Notes: generated from the letters alone by a model not told the origin. Shown: positions 33,483-41,876, counted from the stretch's first letter. The stretch is DNA of 64,000 nucleotides from Nostoc sp. NMS2 (GCF_017115105.1 NZ_JABXKH010000157.1:23613-87612); one strand, 5' to 3'. Translations and numbers: made by a program.

Positions 33483-35120
33483 TTGTCAGAAGTGATGAAT
33501 GCTATTGAATTTCCCTGGCTAACAGCCATAATCCTCTTACCCTTGGTGGCTGCCTTAGCCATCCCCCTGATCCCAGACAAAGAAGGTAGAACTGTGCGGT
33601 GGTATGGTCTGGGAGTTGCGATCGCTGACTTTGCACTGATGATTTATGCTTTTTGGTATAAGTACGACTTTCAGAGTTCAACACTGCAACTTGTAGAAAA
33701 CTATCCTTGGATACCGCAGTTAGGTTTGCATTGGGCTGTGGGGGTTGATGGTTTATCGATGCCCTTACTGCTTCTAACAGGCTTAATAAATACCCTCGCA
33801 ATCTTCGCGGCTTGGAAAGTTACCACCAAGCCGCGATTATTTTATGGTTTGATGTTAGCGATGTATAGCGCCCAACTTGGCGTATTCGTCGCTCAGGATT
33901 TGCTATTGTTCTTCCTAATGTGGGAAATCGAGTTAGTGCCGGTTTACCTGCTGATTTCCATCTGGGGAGGACAAAACCGCCGTTATGCGGCTACCAAATT
34001 CATTCTTTACACCGCCGCCGCATCAATATTTATCTTGATTGCCGGTTTTGCACTTGTCTTCTCTGGAGATACCATCACCTTCGACATGGCGACTCTGGGA
34101 ATGAAAGAATACCCCAAAACCTTGGAATTGTTGGTTTATGCAGGTTTCTTGATTGCCTTCGGTGTGAAGTTACCAATTTTCCCCTTACACACTTGGCTAC
34201 CTGATGCCCACGGTGAAGCATCAGCACCCGGTTCGATGATTTTGGCTGGTGTGTTGTTAAAAATGGGCGGTTATGCTCTCATCCGCTTCAACGTGGAAAT
34301 GTTGCCCAATGCCCATGTGACTTTTGCCCCAGTACTGGCAATTTTGGGTGTAGTTAACATTGTCTACGGTGCTTGCTGTGCCTTTGCTCAAACCAATCTC
34401 AAACGGCGTTTGGCTTACTCTTCAATTGCCCACATGGGATTTGTGCTGATTGGAATTGCCTCCTACACAGAACTGGGTATAAGCGGGGCAGTGCTACAGA
34501 TGGTTTCCCACGGCTTGATTGCTGCTAGCTTATTCTTCCTGTCTGGCGTGACTTACGATCGCACCCACACCTTGATGATGGATAAAATGGGTGGTATGGC
34601 CAAGGTAATGCCTAAAACCTTTGCTCTGTTTACTATTGGTTCAATGGCATCTCTCGCCTTACCCGGAATGAGTGGTTTTGTGGGTGAGTTGATGGTATTT
34701 CTCGGTATCGCCACTAGTGATGTTTACAGTTCTAGCTTTAAAGTTGTAGTTGTGCTGCTGTCAGCAGTTGGTGTGATTTTGACACCGATTTATTTACTAT
34801 CGATGCTGCGTCAAGTATTTTACGGCGACCAAAGTCAAGAGTTGCACTTGGATGCTGTAATATCTGATGTCAAACCCCGCGAAATATTTATTACCGCTTG
34901 TTTGCTGCTGCCAATCATCGGAATTGGTTTCTATCCTAAATTGGCAACGCAGACTTATGATGTGAAGGCAGTGGAATTAGCCGCCCATGCTCGTCAAGTT
35001 TTACCAATTGTTGCTCATCAGCAACCATCAAGTTTGTACTCGCGGATTTTCTCTGCACCAACATTGGCTAATTCTCAAGTTGAAAGATTAACATTTCTGA
35101 ATAGATTAACTTCCCATTAA
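33483..35120 (+). CDS. ndhD: NAD(P)H-quinone oxidoreductase subunit 4 (NdhD)
   Basis: NdhD is a proton-pumping membrane subunit of the thylakoid NDH-1 complex, used in respiration and cyclic electron flow. The 545 residues contain about 14 helices. Family blocks are WAVGVDGLSMPLLLLTGL, MWEIELVPVYLLIS with the functional glutamate, KLPIFPLHTWLPDAHGEA and SSIAHMGFVLIG. The absence of CO2-uptake type features cannot be judged, so D1 versus D2 is open. I keep TTG at 33483 because GAGAAGG lies eight bases upstream; ATG at 33495 is the alternative. A hairpin follows the stop. No other ndh gene is adjacent; in many cyanobacteria ndhD follows ndhF, which is not so here. Confidence 0.96.
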   Translation: MSEVMNAIEFPWLTAIILLPLVAALAIPLIPDKEGRTVRWYGLGVAIADFALMIYAFWYKYDFQSSTLQLVENYPWIPQLGLHWAVGVDGLSMPLLLLTGLINTLAIFAAWKVTTKPRLFYGLMLAMYSAQLGVFVAQDLLLFFLMWEIELVPVYLLISIWGGQNRRYAATKFILYTAAASIFILIAGFALVFSGDTITFDMATLGMKEYPKTLELLVYAGFLIAFGVKLPIFPLHTWLPDAHGEASAPGSMILAGVLLKMGGYALIRFNVEMLPNAHVTFAPVLAILGVVNIVYGACCAFAQTNLKRRLAYSSIAHMGFVLIGIASYTELGISGAVLQMVSHGLIAASLFFLSGVTYDRTHTLMMDKMGGMAKVMPKTFALFTIGSMASLALPGMSGFVGELMVFLGIATSDVYSSSFKVVVVLLSAVGVILTPIYLLSMLRQVFYGDQSQELHLDAVISDVKPREIFITACLLLPIIGIGFYPKLATQTYDVKAVELAAHARQVLPIVAHQQPSSLYSRIFSAPTLANSQVERLTFLNRLTSH

Positions 35121-35156
35121 GGGGCTGCAAGTAAATTCTAAATATTAAGGGAATAA

Positions 35157-35180
35157 AGGGGTGGTTTTGTAACCACCCCT
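35157..35180. terminator. Hairpin terminator after ndhD
   Basis: A ten-base perfect stem AGGGGTGGTT (35157-35166) and AACCACCCCT (35171-35180) with a TTGT loop is followed by aaaatttt. It sits 37 bp after the ndhD stop. Confidence 0.7.
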
Positions 35181-35200
35181 AAAATTTTGGCATTTCTGAA

Positions 35201-35447
35201 TCCATACGTAGGGGCAATTCATAAATCATTGGTGTCAACTTAAGGGAAAATCTGCTTTGTTTCAAGGTTTTGCCCTCATCCCCTAACCCCTTCTCCCAAC
35301 TTGGGAGAAGGGGAACTGGAGAATTTGCTCCCCTCTCCCAATTTTGGGAGAGGGGTTGGGGGTGAGGGCACAATCTCGAAAGCTTGCCAATCCTAGCTTC
35401 TACGTTAAGTTGACACCTATGTTCATAAATTGCCCCTACTGTATGGT
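35201..35447. repeat. Composite nested inverted repeat, about 245 bp
   Basis: Outer arms of about 36-40 bp (from gtaggggcaattcataaat at 35208 and its diverged complement ending 35439) enclose a second palindromic repeat (cccttctcccaacttgggag / ctctcccaattttgggagag, about 35273-35370). It is non-coding and looks like one repeat nested in another, or a MITE. Confidence 0.7.
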
Positions 35448-35453
35448 TAAAAA

Positions 35454-35840
35454 CTATTCAAACTTGAGAGTTCCGTCAATATTGGTAATGTGTTCATTAA
35501 GATCAATGTATGTTCCTAAATATGTCTGTCCGTCGGCTCTCTCACATTCAGCACGGAGTCTGCTAGCACCAGCTAAACCAACATTCTCACAAGTCTGAGC
35601 AAATTGCTCTCCATCCCAGCTTAAGGTTCCATCAAGATTGGCGATATATGGATTTAAGTTAATGGAAGTTGTAGAAGGAGTATATCCATCGGCTTTTTCG
35701 CAAGTAGCTGTTAGGGTTGAGCCATTAACACTAATATTTTCACAAGTCTGAGAAAATTGACCTGTTGCCCAAGCATTATTGATGACTAAATTAAAGCTCA
35801 GAAAGATAGCACAAAAAAAAGCTGCAAAAATTTTCAGCAT
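35454..35840 (-). CDS. Cyanovirin-N family (CVNH) lectin, exported
   Basis: The precursor has 128 residues: a signal peptide (1-25, ending NNAWA) and a mature chain of about 103 residues in two tandem CVNH repeats. Repeat 1 has FSQTCENISVNGSTLTATCE and ends NLDGTLSW; repeat 2 has FAQTCENVGLAGASRL and ends NIDGTLKFE. Cysteines C33/C47 and C84/C99 keep the 14- and 15-residue spacing of the two disulfides of cyanovirin-N. Members bind high-mannose glycans; sugar specificity here is untested. I chose ATG at 35840 (GAGG upstream, immediate signal peptide) over 35882. It is a single gene next to a composite repeat. Confidence 0.93.
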   Translation of the reverse strand: MLKIFAAFFCAIFLSFNLVINNAWATGQFSQTCENISVNGSTLTATCEKADGYTPSTTSINLNPYIANLDGTLSWDGEQFAQTCENVGLAGASRLRAECERADGQTYLGTYIDLNEHITNIDGTLKFE

Positions 35841-35989
35841 TAGTTCTCTGTCCTCAAGTAGATAATTGGTTAAACTAACCAAGATAACATTTTATACTTT
35901 CGTATTTTTATCTACTTAAATTTAATAGTTTTTAACTATACCTGATAGAGATGCTTTTTCTACGAGACACTACGCAAAGAGTAATTTTC

Positions 35990-36544
35990 CTATTTAGCAT
36001 ATAGCCACCAACTAAACAAACGGCTGACTCTGGGCATGACAACATAGGTCAAAAGTACAACCATAATAATGGTAACGATCAGCGAAACAATCAAAGGTGG
36101 TAAACCGCGAAGCAGAGGGACTAGAAACTTACTCAAAATATTAATCAACACAAATACAACAGCCCAAGTCAGCAAGGCTGTTTTATAACGTGGTGGAGTT
36201 TTCAGTGGTTGACCAGGAAGAGAAAACCAAGCTTCTAATCCACTGATTTGTTGAACGTAAGGGTCAGATTCAACCAAATGCTTACCTTGATTGAGCCAGT
36301 ATTCGCGATCGCGCGATGTCATCCACACCTTTAAATTTTCATAACCGTCAAACCGGAAGATGATCACATATTCATTTCGCACGCCCAGTTGAGGGCGAAT
36401 CACATTTGTTCCTAAATGCCCTACATAGGTTCTGGAAACACTGGTAATATCTTTTAACCAAGTCTCGTAAGCGCTTTCACATCCTGGTTTGACAACTTGT
36501 GTAATGACCACGGTTACAAATTGATCGTCCTGTTCCATCTCCAT
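35990..36544 (-). CDS. ABM-domain (antibiotic biosynthesis monooxygenase-like) membrane protein
   Basis: The first about 100 residues form a dimeric alpha-beta barrel of the ABM superfamily (VTVVITQVVKPGCESAYETW, later NEYVIIFRFDGYENLKVW and GLEAWFSLPG). The C-terminal 70 residues hold two membrane helices (ALLTWAVVFVLINILSKF and IVSLIVTIIMVVLLTYV). The combination is a known cyanobacterial and proteobacterial form with no settled function; monooxygenase activity should not be assumed. It is the last gene of a same-strand run of four (39178 to 35990), with a 151-bp repeat-containing gap before it, so it may have its own promoter. Confidence 0.85.
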   Translation of the reverse strand: MEMEQDDQFVTVVITQVVKPGCESAYETWLKDITSVSRTYVGHLGTNVIRPQLGVRNEYVIIFRFDGYENLKVWMTSRDREYWLNQGKHLVESDPYVQQISGLEAWFSLPGQPLKTPPRYKTALLTWAVVFVLINILSKFLVPLLRGLPPLIVSLIVTIIMVVLLTYVVMPRVSRLFSWWLYAK

Positions 36545-36695
36545 TAGTTATGCCAATCAATTTTGGATTTTAGATTTTTTCACGTAGCTTGATTTTCGCA
36601 GAGCGAGTATCAATTTGCTTGCTGTGAAACATTTTTAAATTTTGGACTTCGGCGTGAGCGCTCAGTCGAAAGCTTTTCAATTCAAAATCCAAAAT

Positions 36696-37643
36696 TTAAA
36701 ATCTAAAATTCGGATATCCAGCTTTTCCAACCTCAAGCCGAACAACGTTAGCAGGAACGACACCTGTAGGCGGAGGTAAAAACATTCCACCATTAGTCAC
36801 AACATAAATCGCGGTGCGTTCGTCGAAGACGTTGCCAAAGGCATCGCCATCAGTTTGACCAAAAGCCACGGCTGTGCTACCAATTACACCTTCTTCAGCT
36901 TGAGCAATGATAGTTGTGCTACCATCGGGCGCAATTCGTACCACACTGTTGTAAATGTGCGTTGCTCCATAAAGGTTGCCTTCTACATCAAATGCAAAGT
37001 CATCAATATTGGTCTGCTCAACAAAAATTTCCGGCTCACCTGGTTTATTAGTGCTATCAACGGGAATCCGCAAGAGCAACATTTTTTCCGTATTTGAAAC
37101 GTAGAGGAAATCACCAAAACGCTTTAAACCATTTGCAGCCGGAGTAACATTATCCGAACTGCTACGAGCAAGCATTGGATGTTCTAGCCAAATTGACCCG
37201 CAGCCTTGAGCGATATCAATTAGCCAAATTGCACCACGATAAGAATCTGCTGTCAAATACTCAGTGCCAGAAAGTAGAGTGATCCCATTAAGAAATATAG
37301 CATCTGGCAGTGTCAGCAAGGTTTCCACCGTGCCATCATTTTTAACTAGAGAAACCACAGGTATAGAATCAGCATTCCAGCCTGTTGTCACCAGATCGCC
37401 ATTGGCAGTAAAAGCAAGACCACTGACTTTGCCTTGAACAGTGGCATGAATTTGCTGATTGCCATCTGCGGTAATGCGAACAATCTCGCCAACTTCGTGA
37501 TTACTTACAAATATTGTGCCATCTGGTGCGATCGCTAGATTTTCCAAAAAAGTATTGACCGGGAACGAGGTAATAATTTTAGCAGGTGCTAATTCAATCG
37601 GCTTATCTGCGTAAATAGACGGTAAACCTGCGGAATTTCCCAT
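36696..37643 (-). CDS. SMP-30/gluconolactonase-like beta-propeller protein
   Basis: The 315 residues form repeated four-stranded propeller blades, with motifs such as LAIAPDGTIFVSNHEVGEI, GLAFTANGDL, ADSYRGAIWLIDI and FAFDVEGNLYGATHIYNSVV. This is the SMP-30/LRE family. Members include lactonases and strictosidine-synthase-like enzymes that bind a divalent metal. I see no signal peptide. It starts six bases after the stop of the SDR gene, so the two are surely co-transcribed, suggesting a joint step on a small organic substrate that is unknown. Confidence 0.82.
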   Translation of the reverse strand: MGNSAGLPSIYADKPIELAPAKIITSFPVNTFLENLAIAPDGTIFVSNHEVGEIVRITADGNQQIHATVQGKVSGLAFTANGDLVTTGWNADSIPVVSLVKNDGTVETLLTLPDAIFLNGITLLSGTEYLTADSYRGAIWLIDIAQGCGSIWLEHPMLARSSSDNVTPAANGLKRFGDFLYVSNTEKMLLLRIPVDSTNKPGEPEIFVEQTNIDDFAFDVEGNLYGATHIYNSVVRIAPDGSTTIIAQAEEGVIGSTAVAFGQTDGDAFGNVFDERTAIYVVTNGGMFLPPPTGVVPANVVRLEVGKAGYPNFRF

Positions 37644-37649
37644 ATTAAC

Positions 37650-38396
37650 CTACCATTGTAATTGAATAGGGCCACCAAACTTTCGCATCTCTGCAAAAAA
37701 TAGTCCTTGCGCTCCTCCATCTGGAAGCGTTGCCAAATAGACAGCAGTTTCGGCTCCTTCTTCCGCCGTGAACGGGGCATTATCTCCCCCCATGTCTGTC
37801 TTCATCCAACCTGGAGAATAGGCATTTACAAGAATATTAGTACCTTGGAGTTCCTTGGCAAGAATCACGGTTAATCCATTTACTCCTACCTTCGAGAGTC
37901 GATAGGATGGCGCTAAAGGGTAGTAGTCAGTGGGAACTGATACCAAAGATGCCATTTCCGTTGAGATATTGACAATGCGACCGTAGTTTTGTTCTTTCAT
38001 CAACGGAATTAATGCTTGAGAAATTCTGAGTACCGCTAGAACATTGGTTTCAAAGGTCGATCGCATCGTTTCCAGTTGCACAGTTAGTAAGCTGGATTCC
38101 TCCGGCTTAGTTGTGGGATTTACGCCTGCATTATTGACCAGAATATCTACCTTGCCATAAGTTTCACGTAGCCACTTAGTAAAGTGTTGCACACTTTCAT
38201 CATTCGTGACATCCAGCGTGTGATAATCAACATCAAACCCTTTATTGGTAAGCTGCCCTTTAGCAGCAAGACCATCTGTTTCATTACGACTCGTCAGAAT
38301 TACGCGGTTGACAATTTGGGATAATTGACGGGAAATAGAATATCCTAGCCCTCGATTACTGCCTGTTACCACAGCAATCCTTTTTTTAGTCGTCAT
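37650..38396 (-). CDS. Short-chain dehydrogenase/reductase (SDR)
   Basis: This 248-residue NAD(P)-dependent oxidoreductase has the classical SDR layout. The cofactor motif is VTGSNRGLGYSI (10-21), the NNAG motif follows at about 88-91, and the active-site tyrosine and lysine are in YRLSKVG. The catalytic serine is in the segment IVNISTEMASL. The basic residue after TGSN suggests NADPH preference, as in carbonyl reductases. A C-terminal PGWMKTDMGG matches plant and animal carbonyl-reductase-like SDRs. It lies 102 bp after the reductase-like gene and 6 bp before the SMP-30 gene. The substrate is unknown. Confidence 0.92.
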   Translation of the reverse strand: MTTKKRIAVVTGSNRGLGYSISRQLSQIVNRVILTSRNETDGLAAKGQLTNKGFDVDYHTLDVTNDESVQHFTKWLRETYGKVDILVNNAGVNPTTKPEESSLLTVQLETMRSTFETNVLAVLRISQALIPLMKEQNYGRIVNISTEMASLVSVPTDYYPLAPSYRLSKVGVNGLTVILAKELQGTNILVNAYSPGWMKTDMGGDNAPFTAEEGAETAVYLATLPDGGAQGLFFAEMRKFGGPIQLQW

Positions 38397-38497
38397 TTTT
38401 ATGACCTTGAAACTGCTTTTGATTTTACTGTACTGAGATACGATAAATTAAGCAAGTTGATTGCAGCAATGTATTCAATCAATGAGACTACTTAGGT

Positions 38498-39178
38498 TTA
38501 ATTCAAACTCGAAGCTTGCCGTCCACCTAAGCGTTGTCCTGACGCTGTGGGTAAGACATTGACAGAGATAGTTGCATAAACACCTTGTTTTTGACCACCT
38601 ATAATCAGGCGAATAAAATCTCCCAAGCCTTCTACCAATCGAGCATTACGTAAAACACCAGAATCTACTGCTAAAAATCCGATTTCTTCAGCAAGCCCCA
38701 TCACTGTTTTTCTAGCTTGCTCATCGTCTCCTACAACAAAAACAGAAACTCCATAATCCTTTAGTGGTTCAGGTGCTAACTCAAAGACTTCCTGCGCCAT
38801 CGTATTAAAAGCTTTTACCACCCGAGCATTCGGTACATTTTTAGCAAGCTTTTCAGCTAGGGATTCTACTATTGGTGGATAAGCAAATCCTTCAGGAATA
38901 TCCTGATTATTACAATCAATAATAATTTTACTGTCAATAACTTCAGGATTAGAAAGCAACTCTTTTGGCATAATGTTGCGTGCTGTCCATAAAATTACAT
39001 CAGCAAACGCCGCCGCCTGATCATTTGTACCACCTTGCGTTCTGTGTCCTGCCAACTCTGCTGTTGCTTTTGCTTTTTCGGCATCACGAGAGCCAAAAAA
39101 TACTTCATGCCCCTGCTCTGCCCAGAGTATACCTAGAGAGCGTCCCATATTTCCACTGCCAATAATTCCAATCTTCAT
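38498..39178 (-). CDS. NADP-binding reductase of the F420-dependent oxidoreductase-like family
   Basis: The 226 residues start with a Rossmann motif IGIIGSGNMGRSLGI and the NADP-phosphate site FGSRDAEKA. Later blocks are ILWTARNIMPKEL, VIDSKIIIDCNNQ and VVKAFNTMAQEVFEL, which match the F420:NADP oxidoreductase-like (COG2085) family. Cyanobacteria generally use these as NADPH reductases with other substrates, so F420 use should not be assumed. It is the first gene of the minus-strand run to 35990. The last residues (GGRQASSLN) look like ordinary coding sequence. The exact reaction is unknown. Confidence 0.88.
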   Translation of the reverse strand: MKIGIIGSGNMGRSLGILWAEQGHEVFFGSRDAEKAKATAELAGHRTQGGTNDQAAAFADVILWTARNIMPKELLSNPEVIDSKIIIDCNNQDIPEGFAYPPIVESLAEKLAKNVPNARVVKAFNTMAQEVFELAPEPLKDYGVSVFVVGDDEQARKTVMGLAEEIGFLAVDSGVLRNARLVEGLGDFIRLIIGGQKQGVYATISVNVLPTASGQRLGGRQASSLN

Positions 39179-39248
39179 GAGTGAACCCTCATATCACTGT
39201 AGATTGTGAAAAGATTATAGTTAAAGCAGGTGTAGCCACAAAGCAATT

Positions 39249-39831
39249 ATGACCACCAACTTACCTGTAGCCACAGAAATTATACCAATGGTTTTGCAAT
39301 TGCAACCTGCGATCGCACTAACTGAAGATCAGTTTTACGAGTTTTGTCAACTAAACCACGACTTTCGCATCGAACGTAATGCTGTGGGAGAATTAGTGAT
39401 TATGCCCCCTACTGGTTCCGAAACTGATCAACATAACTTTGACATTATTGTTCAGTTGGGTATTTGGACAAAGCAAGATGGCACAGGTGTAGGATTTGGT
39501 TCCAGTGGTGGTGCGATCGCCTGATGCAGCGTGGATAAAGTGCGATCGCTGGGAAGCGATACCAGCAGAACTGCGAAAAAAGTTTGCACCGATTTGTCCT
39601 GAGTTTGTGATTGAATTGCGTTCAGAGAGCGATCGCTTGCAAATTTTGCAAGACAAGATGCAAGAGTATATTGATAATGGGACGCAACTTGGTTGGTTAA
39701 TTGATAGAAAACAACGGCGAGTTTTTATTTATCGTCCTAATATTGCGGTTGAGGTATTAGATAACCCTAAAACCCTTTCCTGTGAACCTTTACTACCTGG
39801 TTTTGTTTTGGATTTAAGTCAGATTTGGTAG
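39249..39831 (+). pseudogene. Uma2 family endonuclease, frameshifted
   Basis: Two overlapping frames together make a Uma2 (DUF820) protein. The first (39249-39524) ends in VGFGSSGGAIA and a stop; the second frame continues with VRSPDAAWIKCDRWEAI, EFVIELRSESD and LGWLIDRKQRRVFIYR to 39831. Family members normally have about six residues (FxLPNG) between SSGG and the SPDAAW motif; these are missing, so a small deletion at about 39513-39520 shifted the frame. A HIP1 octamer sits at the junction. The catalytic Asp (SPDAAW) and Glu (EFVIEL) remain on the second piece. Uma2 proteins are numerous PD-(D/E)xK-type nucleases of unclear role in cyanobacteria. Confidence 0.85.
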
Positions 39832-39901
39832 TTAAAATCTTGCAACAGACGATTAAAAATAGTGCTAGAAATATTTCACATCCACGGACAAAATTAAATA
39901 T

Positions 39902-40195
39902 ATGAACACAACACCCTCTAAAAGAGAAACAGATGAAATGCTCAAGTGGTTGAATCGTAACCGCCAGATGTTATTAGATTTATATAAAAATCAATATATT
40001 GCTTACAATGCAAATGGAATAATTGCTCACAGTGAAAACTTACGCGAAGTCTTAGCATTAGGTAATGCTGCAAAACAGCCTTTTTTAATTTACCTAGTTC
40101 CTCGTCGCACTTCTTCTATAGAGATTTTACCAATTCACTTCCGCAGCGTCGTCAGTACTACCTGCGGCTCTGGGAATGATGTGTTCAATTTCTAA
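39902..40195 (+). CDS. DUF5678-like protein with an antisense-derived tail
   Basis: The 97 residues include NQYIAYNANGIIAHSENLRE and FLIYLVPRRTSSIEIL, which resemble the small DUF5678-type proteins usually encoded next to retropepsin-like proteases in cyanobacteria. The expected partner protease is absent. From about residue 80 (STTCGSGNDVFNF) the frame reads through the complement of a truncated HNH endonuclease, so the tail is not original. The protein may still be made, but the gene looks disrupted at its 3' end. The family call is from memory and moderate. Confidence 0.55.
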   Translation: MNTTPSKRETDEMLKWLNRNRQMLLDLYKNQYIAYNANGIIAHSENLREVLALGNAAKQPFLIYLVPRRTSSIEILPIHFRSVVSTTCGSGNDVFNF

Positions 40196-40294
40196 AATTC
40201 CCAGAACATACTTTTGGAGACTAAGGCAATAACCACACTGGTGATTAGCCTGTATCCGTATCTGCGCCCGGAGTTCTTCAGAAATTTGGCTCAC
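40127..40294 (-). pseudogene. Truncated HNH endonuclease
   Basis: From GTG at 40294 the minus strand encodes 55 residues: MSQISEELRAQIRIQA, CGYCLSLQKYVLG and ILEIEHIIPRAAGSTDD, ending AAEVNW and stop. This is the N-terminal part of an HNH nuclease, with the CxxC zinc pair and the EHIIPRAAG core. The second half, which carries the last His/Asn and the second CxxC, is gone. The GTG overlaps the stop of the upstream gene by one base. The break point lies inside the oppositely oriented DUF5678-like gene. Confidence 0.8.
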
Positions 40295-40680
40295 TAGCTT
40301 AAGGGTTCAATCAACCCACGTTTGACAGCTTCGCTTAACGCAGTAGCTTTTCTTAAAAGTCCTTCTTGATAGACCTGCATCAGGGTTTGTAACTCTGAGC
40401 GATCGCCTTCACTAAGAGTCCCTGATTGTTGGCGATCGAGCAGTTCGCTCAACCGGGCATCCTGTTCAGATTCCATTTGCAGTTCGGTCAGCATCAGGAC
40501 TTGTTGATCAGAAAGGGCAAACACAGGCTCAAGTTCGGTGATGTCTCCACTGACGGGCGGAATTGAAAGTTGAATGGTATCTACTAAAATGCTGGCGACA
40601 TCACGATTTGCCAACCGTGCAAAGCGTTCTGCACGTTGGTAAATTTCGTCTGGCAGGTTAATGATGATTTGGGTACTCAT
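40294..40680 (-). CDS. Small helix-rich partner protein of an HNH endonuclease (RHH-like N-terminus)
   Basis: The 128 residues begin with a beta strand and helix (MSTQIIINLPDEIYQRAERF) like ribbon-helix-helix proteins, followed by a longer helical region (LSELLDRQQSGTLSEGDRSE). Similar proteins sit directly upstream of HNH nucleases in many cyanobacteria, overlapping them as here, which suggests an antitoxin-like or regulatory partner. Its nuclease is truncated in this genome (40127-40294), so it may now be an orphan. I do not know of an experimentally tested member. Confidence 0.7.
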   Translation of the reverse strand: MSTQIIINLPDEIYQRAERFARLANRDVASILVDTIQLSIPPVSGDITELEPVFALSDQQVLMLTELQMESEQDARLSELLDRQQSGTLSEGDRSELQTLMQVYQEGLLRKATALSEAVKRGLIEPLS

Positions 40681-40773
40681 AACTCTTGTAAATACTCCTC
40701 TCTATTCTCACTTGCAATTAGTAATTATGTGTTTCAGGGGCATAAATGAAGAATGTAATTTAAGACACTATGC

Positions 40774-40824
40774 TGTGAAGCTTTATTACCTGGGTTTATT
40801 TTAGATTTAAGTCAAGTTTGGTAG
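40774..40824 (+). pseudogene. C-terminal relic of a second Uma2 gene
   Basis: Sixteen codons read CEALLPGFILDLSQVW and stop, nearly the same as the end of the Uma2 gene at 39249-39831 (CEPLLPGFVLDLSQIW). No Uma2 sequence precedes them. It is a fragment left by deletion or duplication. Confidence 0.75.
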
Positions 40825-40918
40825 TAAAAAATCTTAAGGTATGAGAGTTTGAAGCAGACATTATGGGCAAACTAACCTAGTGGTCAAATTTTATGATCAC
40901 TAGGAGAAACAGAAAATT

Positions 40919-41746
40919 ATGAAGTTGAATCTCAATTATAAGGAGATGCCAGTTTTACCCTACATCCAACGTAAAAAACTACCAGCAAAACCTGGCATTT
41001 ATTACGTAGGTAATAGTAGTTCTCCAGTTATGTATGTTGGGCTTTCGCGTAATTTGAAAAGCCGTCATATAAACCATCATCGTCAAGGACAGTTTGAGGC
41101 TATTGAAAATGCTTACATCCGCTACCGTGTTGTCACAGAAGATTTATTAGCTACAATCCTAGACTTAACAGGGATTCTCAGAAAGTTAGAGAAGCAAGCT
41201 ATTGATTACTATAAACCAATTCTAAACAATACAACCGTAGCAAACCAACCAAAATTTACGACACTACATGGCCCGACTTATATTCAAATTCATAAAGCTA
41301 AAGAAGCAGGCTACTGTTCACATTTTGACGCACAAGATGGGGATGAATTGACAATAAACACTAGTCGATTACCTGTACTAACTAGAGCTATCAAAGAACA
41401 GCGTCCTATTTTATTAATAGCCTCTGGTTCTTACAAAGATTATGAAACAGCAGGTTATGATAATCTGTCTGAATTGGTTGTCTACAAAAATGAGAAAATT
41501 TATCTTCTTATAAGTCGCTTCATTCCCTATGGATATGAAGATTCTAATTGCTTTGGTTACGGTTATGTTGTTTATGGAGGAAGTTCCAAAATATTTCTCA
41601 ATCCTTATATTATTCTCAATAATAGGCCGGGATTTCAGGAATTTAGAGGAAGCTATTTAAAACTGGGATTTACTAATTGTGAGCGTTCTCCCTTTGCCAA
41701 AGAATTATTAACTCTTGGAGACTTCAATTTACTCTCGCTGACATGA
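40919..41746 (+). CDS. GIY-YIG domain protein with an unknown C-terminal domain
   Basis: The first about 105 residues form a GIY-YIG nuclease-like domain: GIYYV (26-30), MYVGLSRNLKSRHINHH with YVG (39-41) and the arginine, and the end LEKQAIDYYKPILNN with the glutamate (E91) and asparagine. The remaining about 170 residues (LHGPTYIQIHKAKEAGYCSH onward, later YGYVVYGGSSKIFLNPY) match nothing I recognise. GIY-YIG domains cut DNA in repair, restriction or homing. Nothing nearby suggests a mobile intron. It sits in a region of broken nuclease genes, and a strong terminator follows. Confidence 0.75.
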   Translation: MKLNLNYKEMPVLPYIQRKKLPAKPGIYYVGNSSSPVMYVGLSRNLKSRHINHHRQGQFEAIENAYIRYRVVTEDLLATILDLTGILRKLEKQAIDYYKPILNNTTVANQPKFTTLHGPTYIQIHKAKEAGYCSHFDAQDGDELTINTSRLPVLTRAIKEQRPILLIASGSYKDYETAGYDNLSELVVYKNEKIYLLISRFIPYGYEDSNCFGYGYVVYGGSSKIFLNPYIILNNRPGFQEFRGSYLKLGFTNCERSPFAKELLTLGDFNLLSLT

Positions 41747-41780
41747 TTTGGTTTTTTAACTGGCATAAACTATTAAAATA

Positions 41781-41806
41781 GGGACTGAGAAATACATCTC
41801 AGTCCC
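41781..41806. terminator. Hairpin terminator after the GIY-YIG gene
   Basis: A ten-base perfect stem GGGACTGAGA (41781-41790) and TCTCAGTCCC (41797-41806) is followed by gataaaaaa. It lies between convergent genes. Confidence 0.7.
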
Positions 41807-41816
41807 GATAAAAAAG

Positions 41817-41847
41817 CGGGCTAACCGCTATTTATATGGTTAACCCG
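41817..41847. terminator. Second hairpin between convergent genes
   Basis: Arms cgggctaacc (41817-41826) and ggttaacccg (41838-41847) pair with one mismatch. On the minus strand it follows ycf35 by 30 bp and is trailed by TTTTTT (complement of aaaaaa at 41810-41816), so it probably terminates ycf35. Confidence 0.7.
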
Positions 41848-41876
41848 TGCAGCTTTGGGAACGCGCAGAGAAATTG

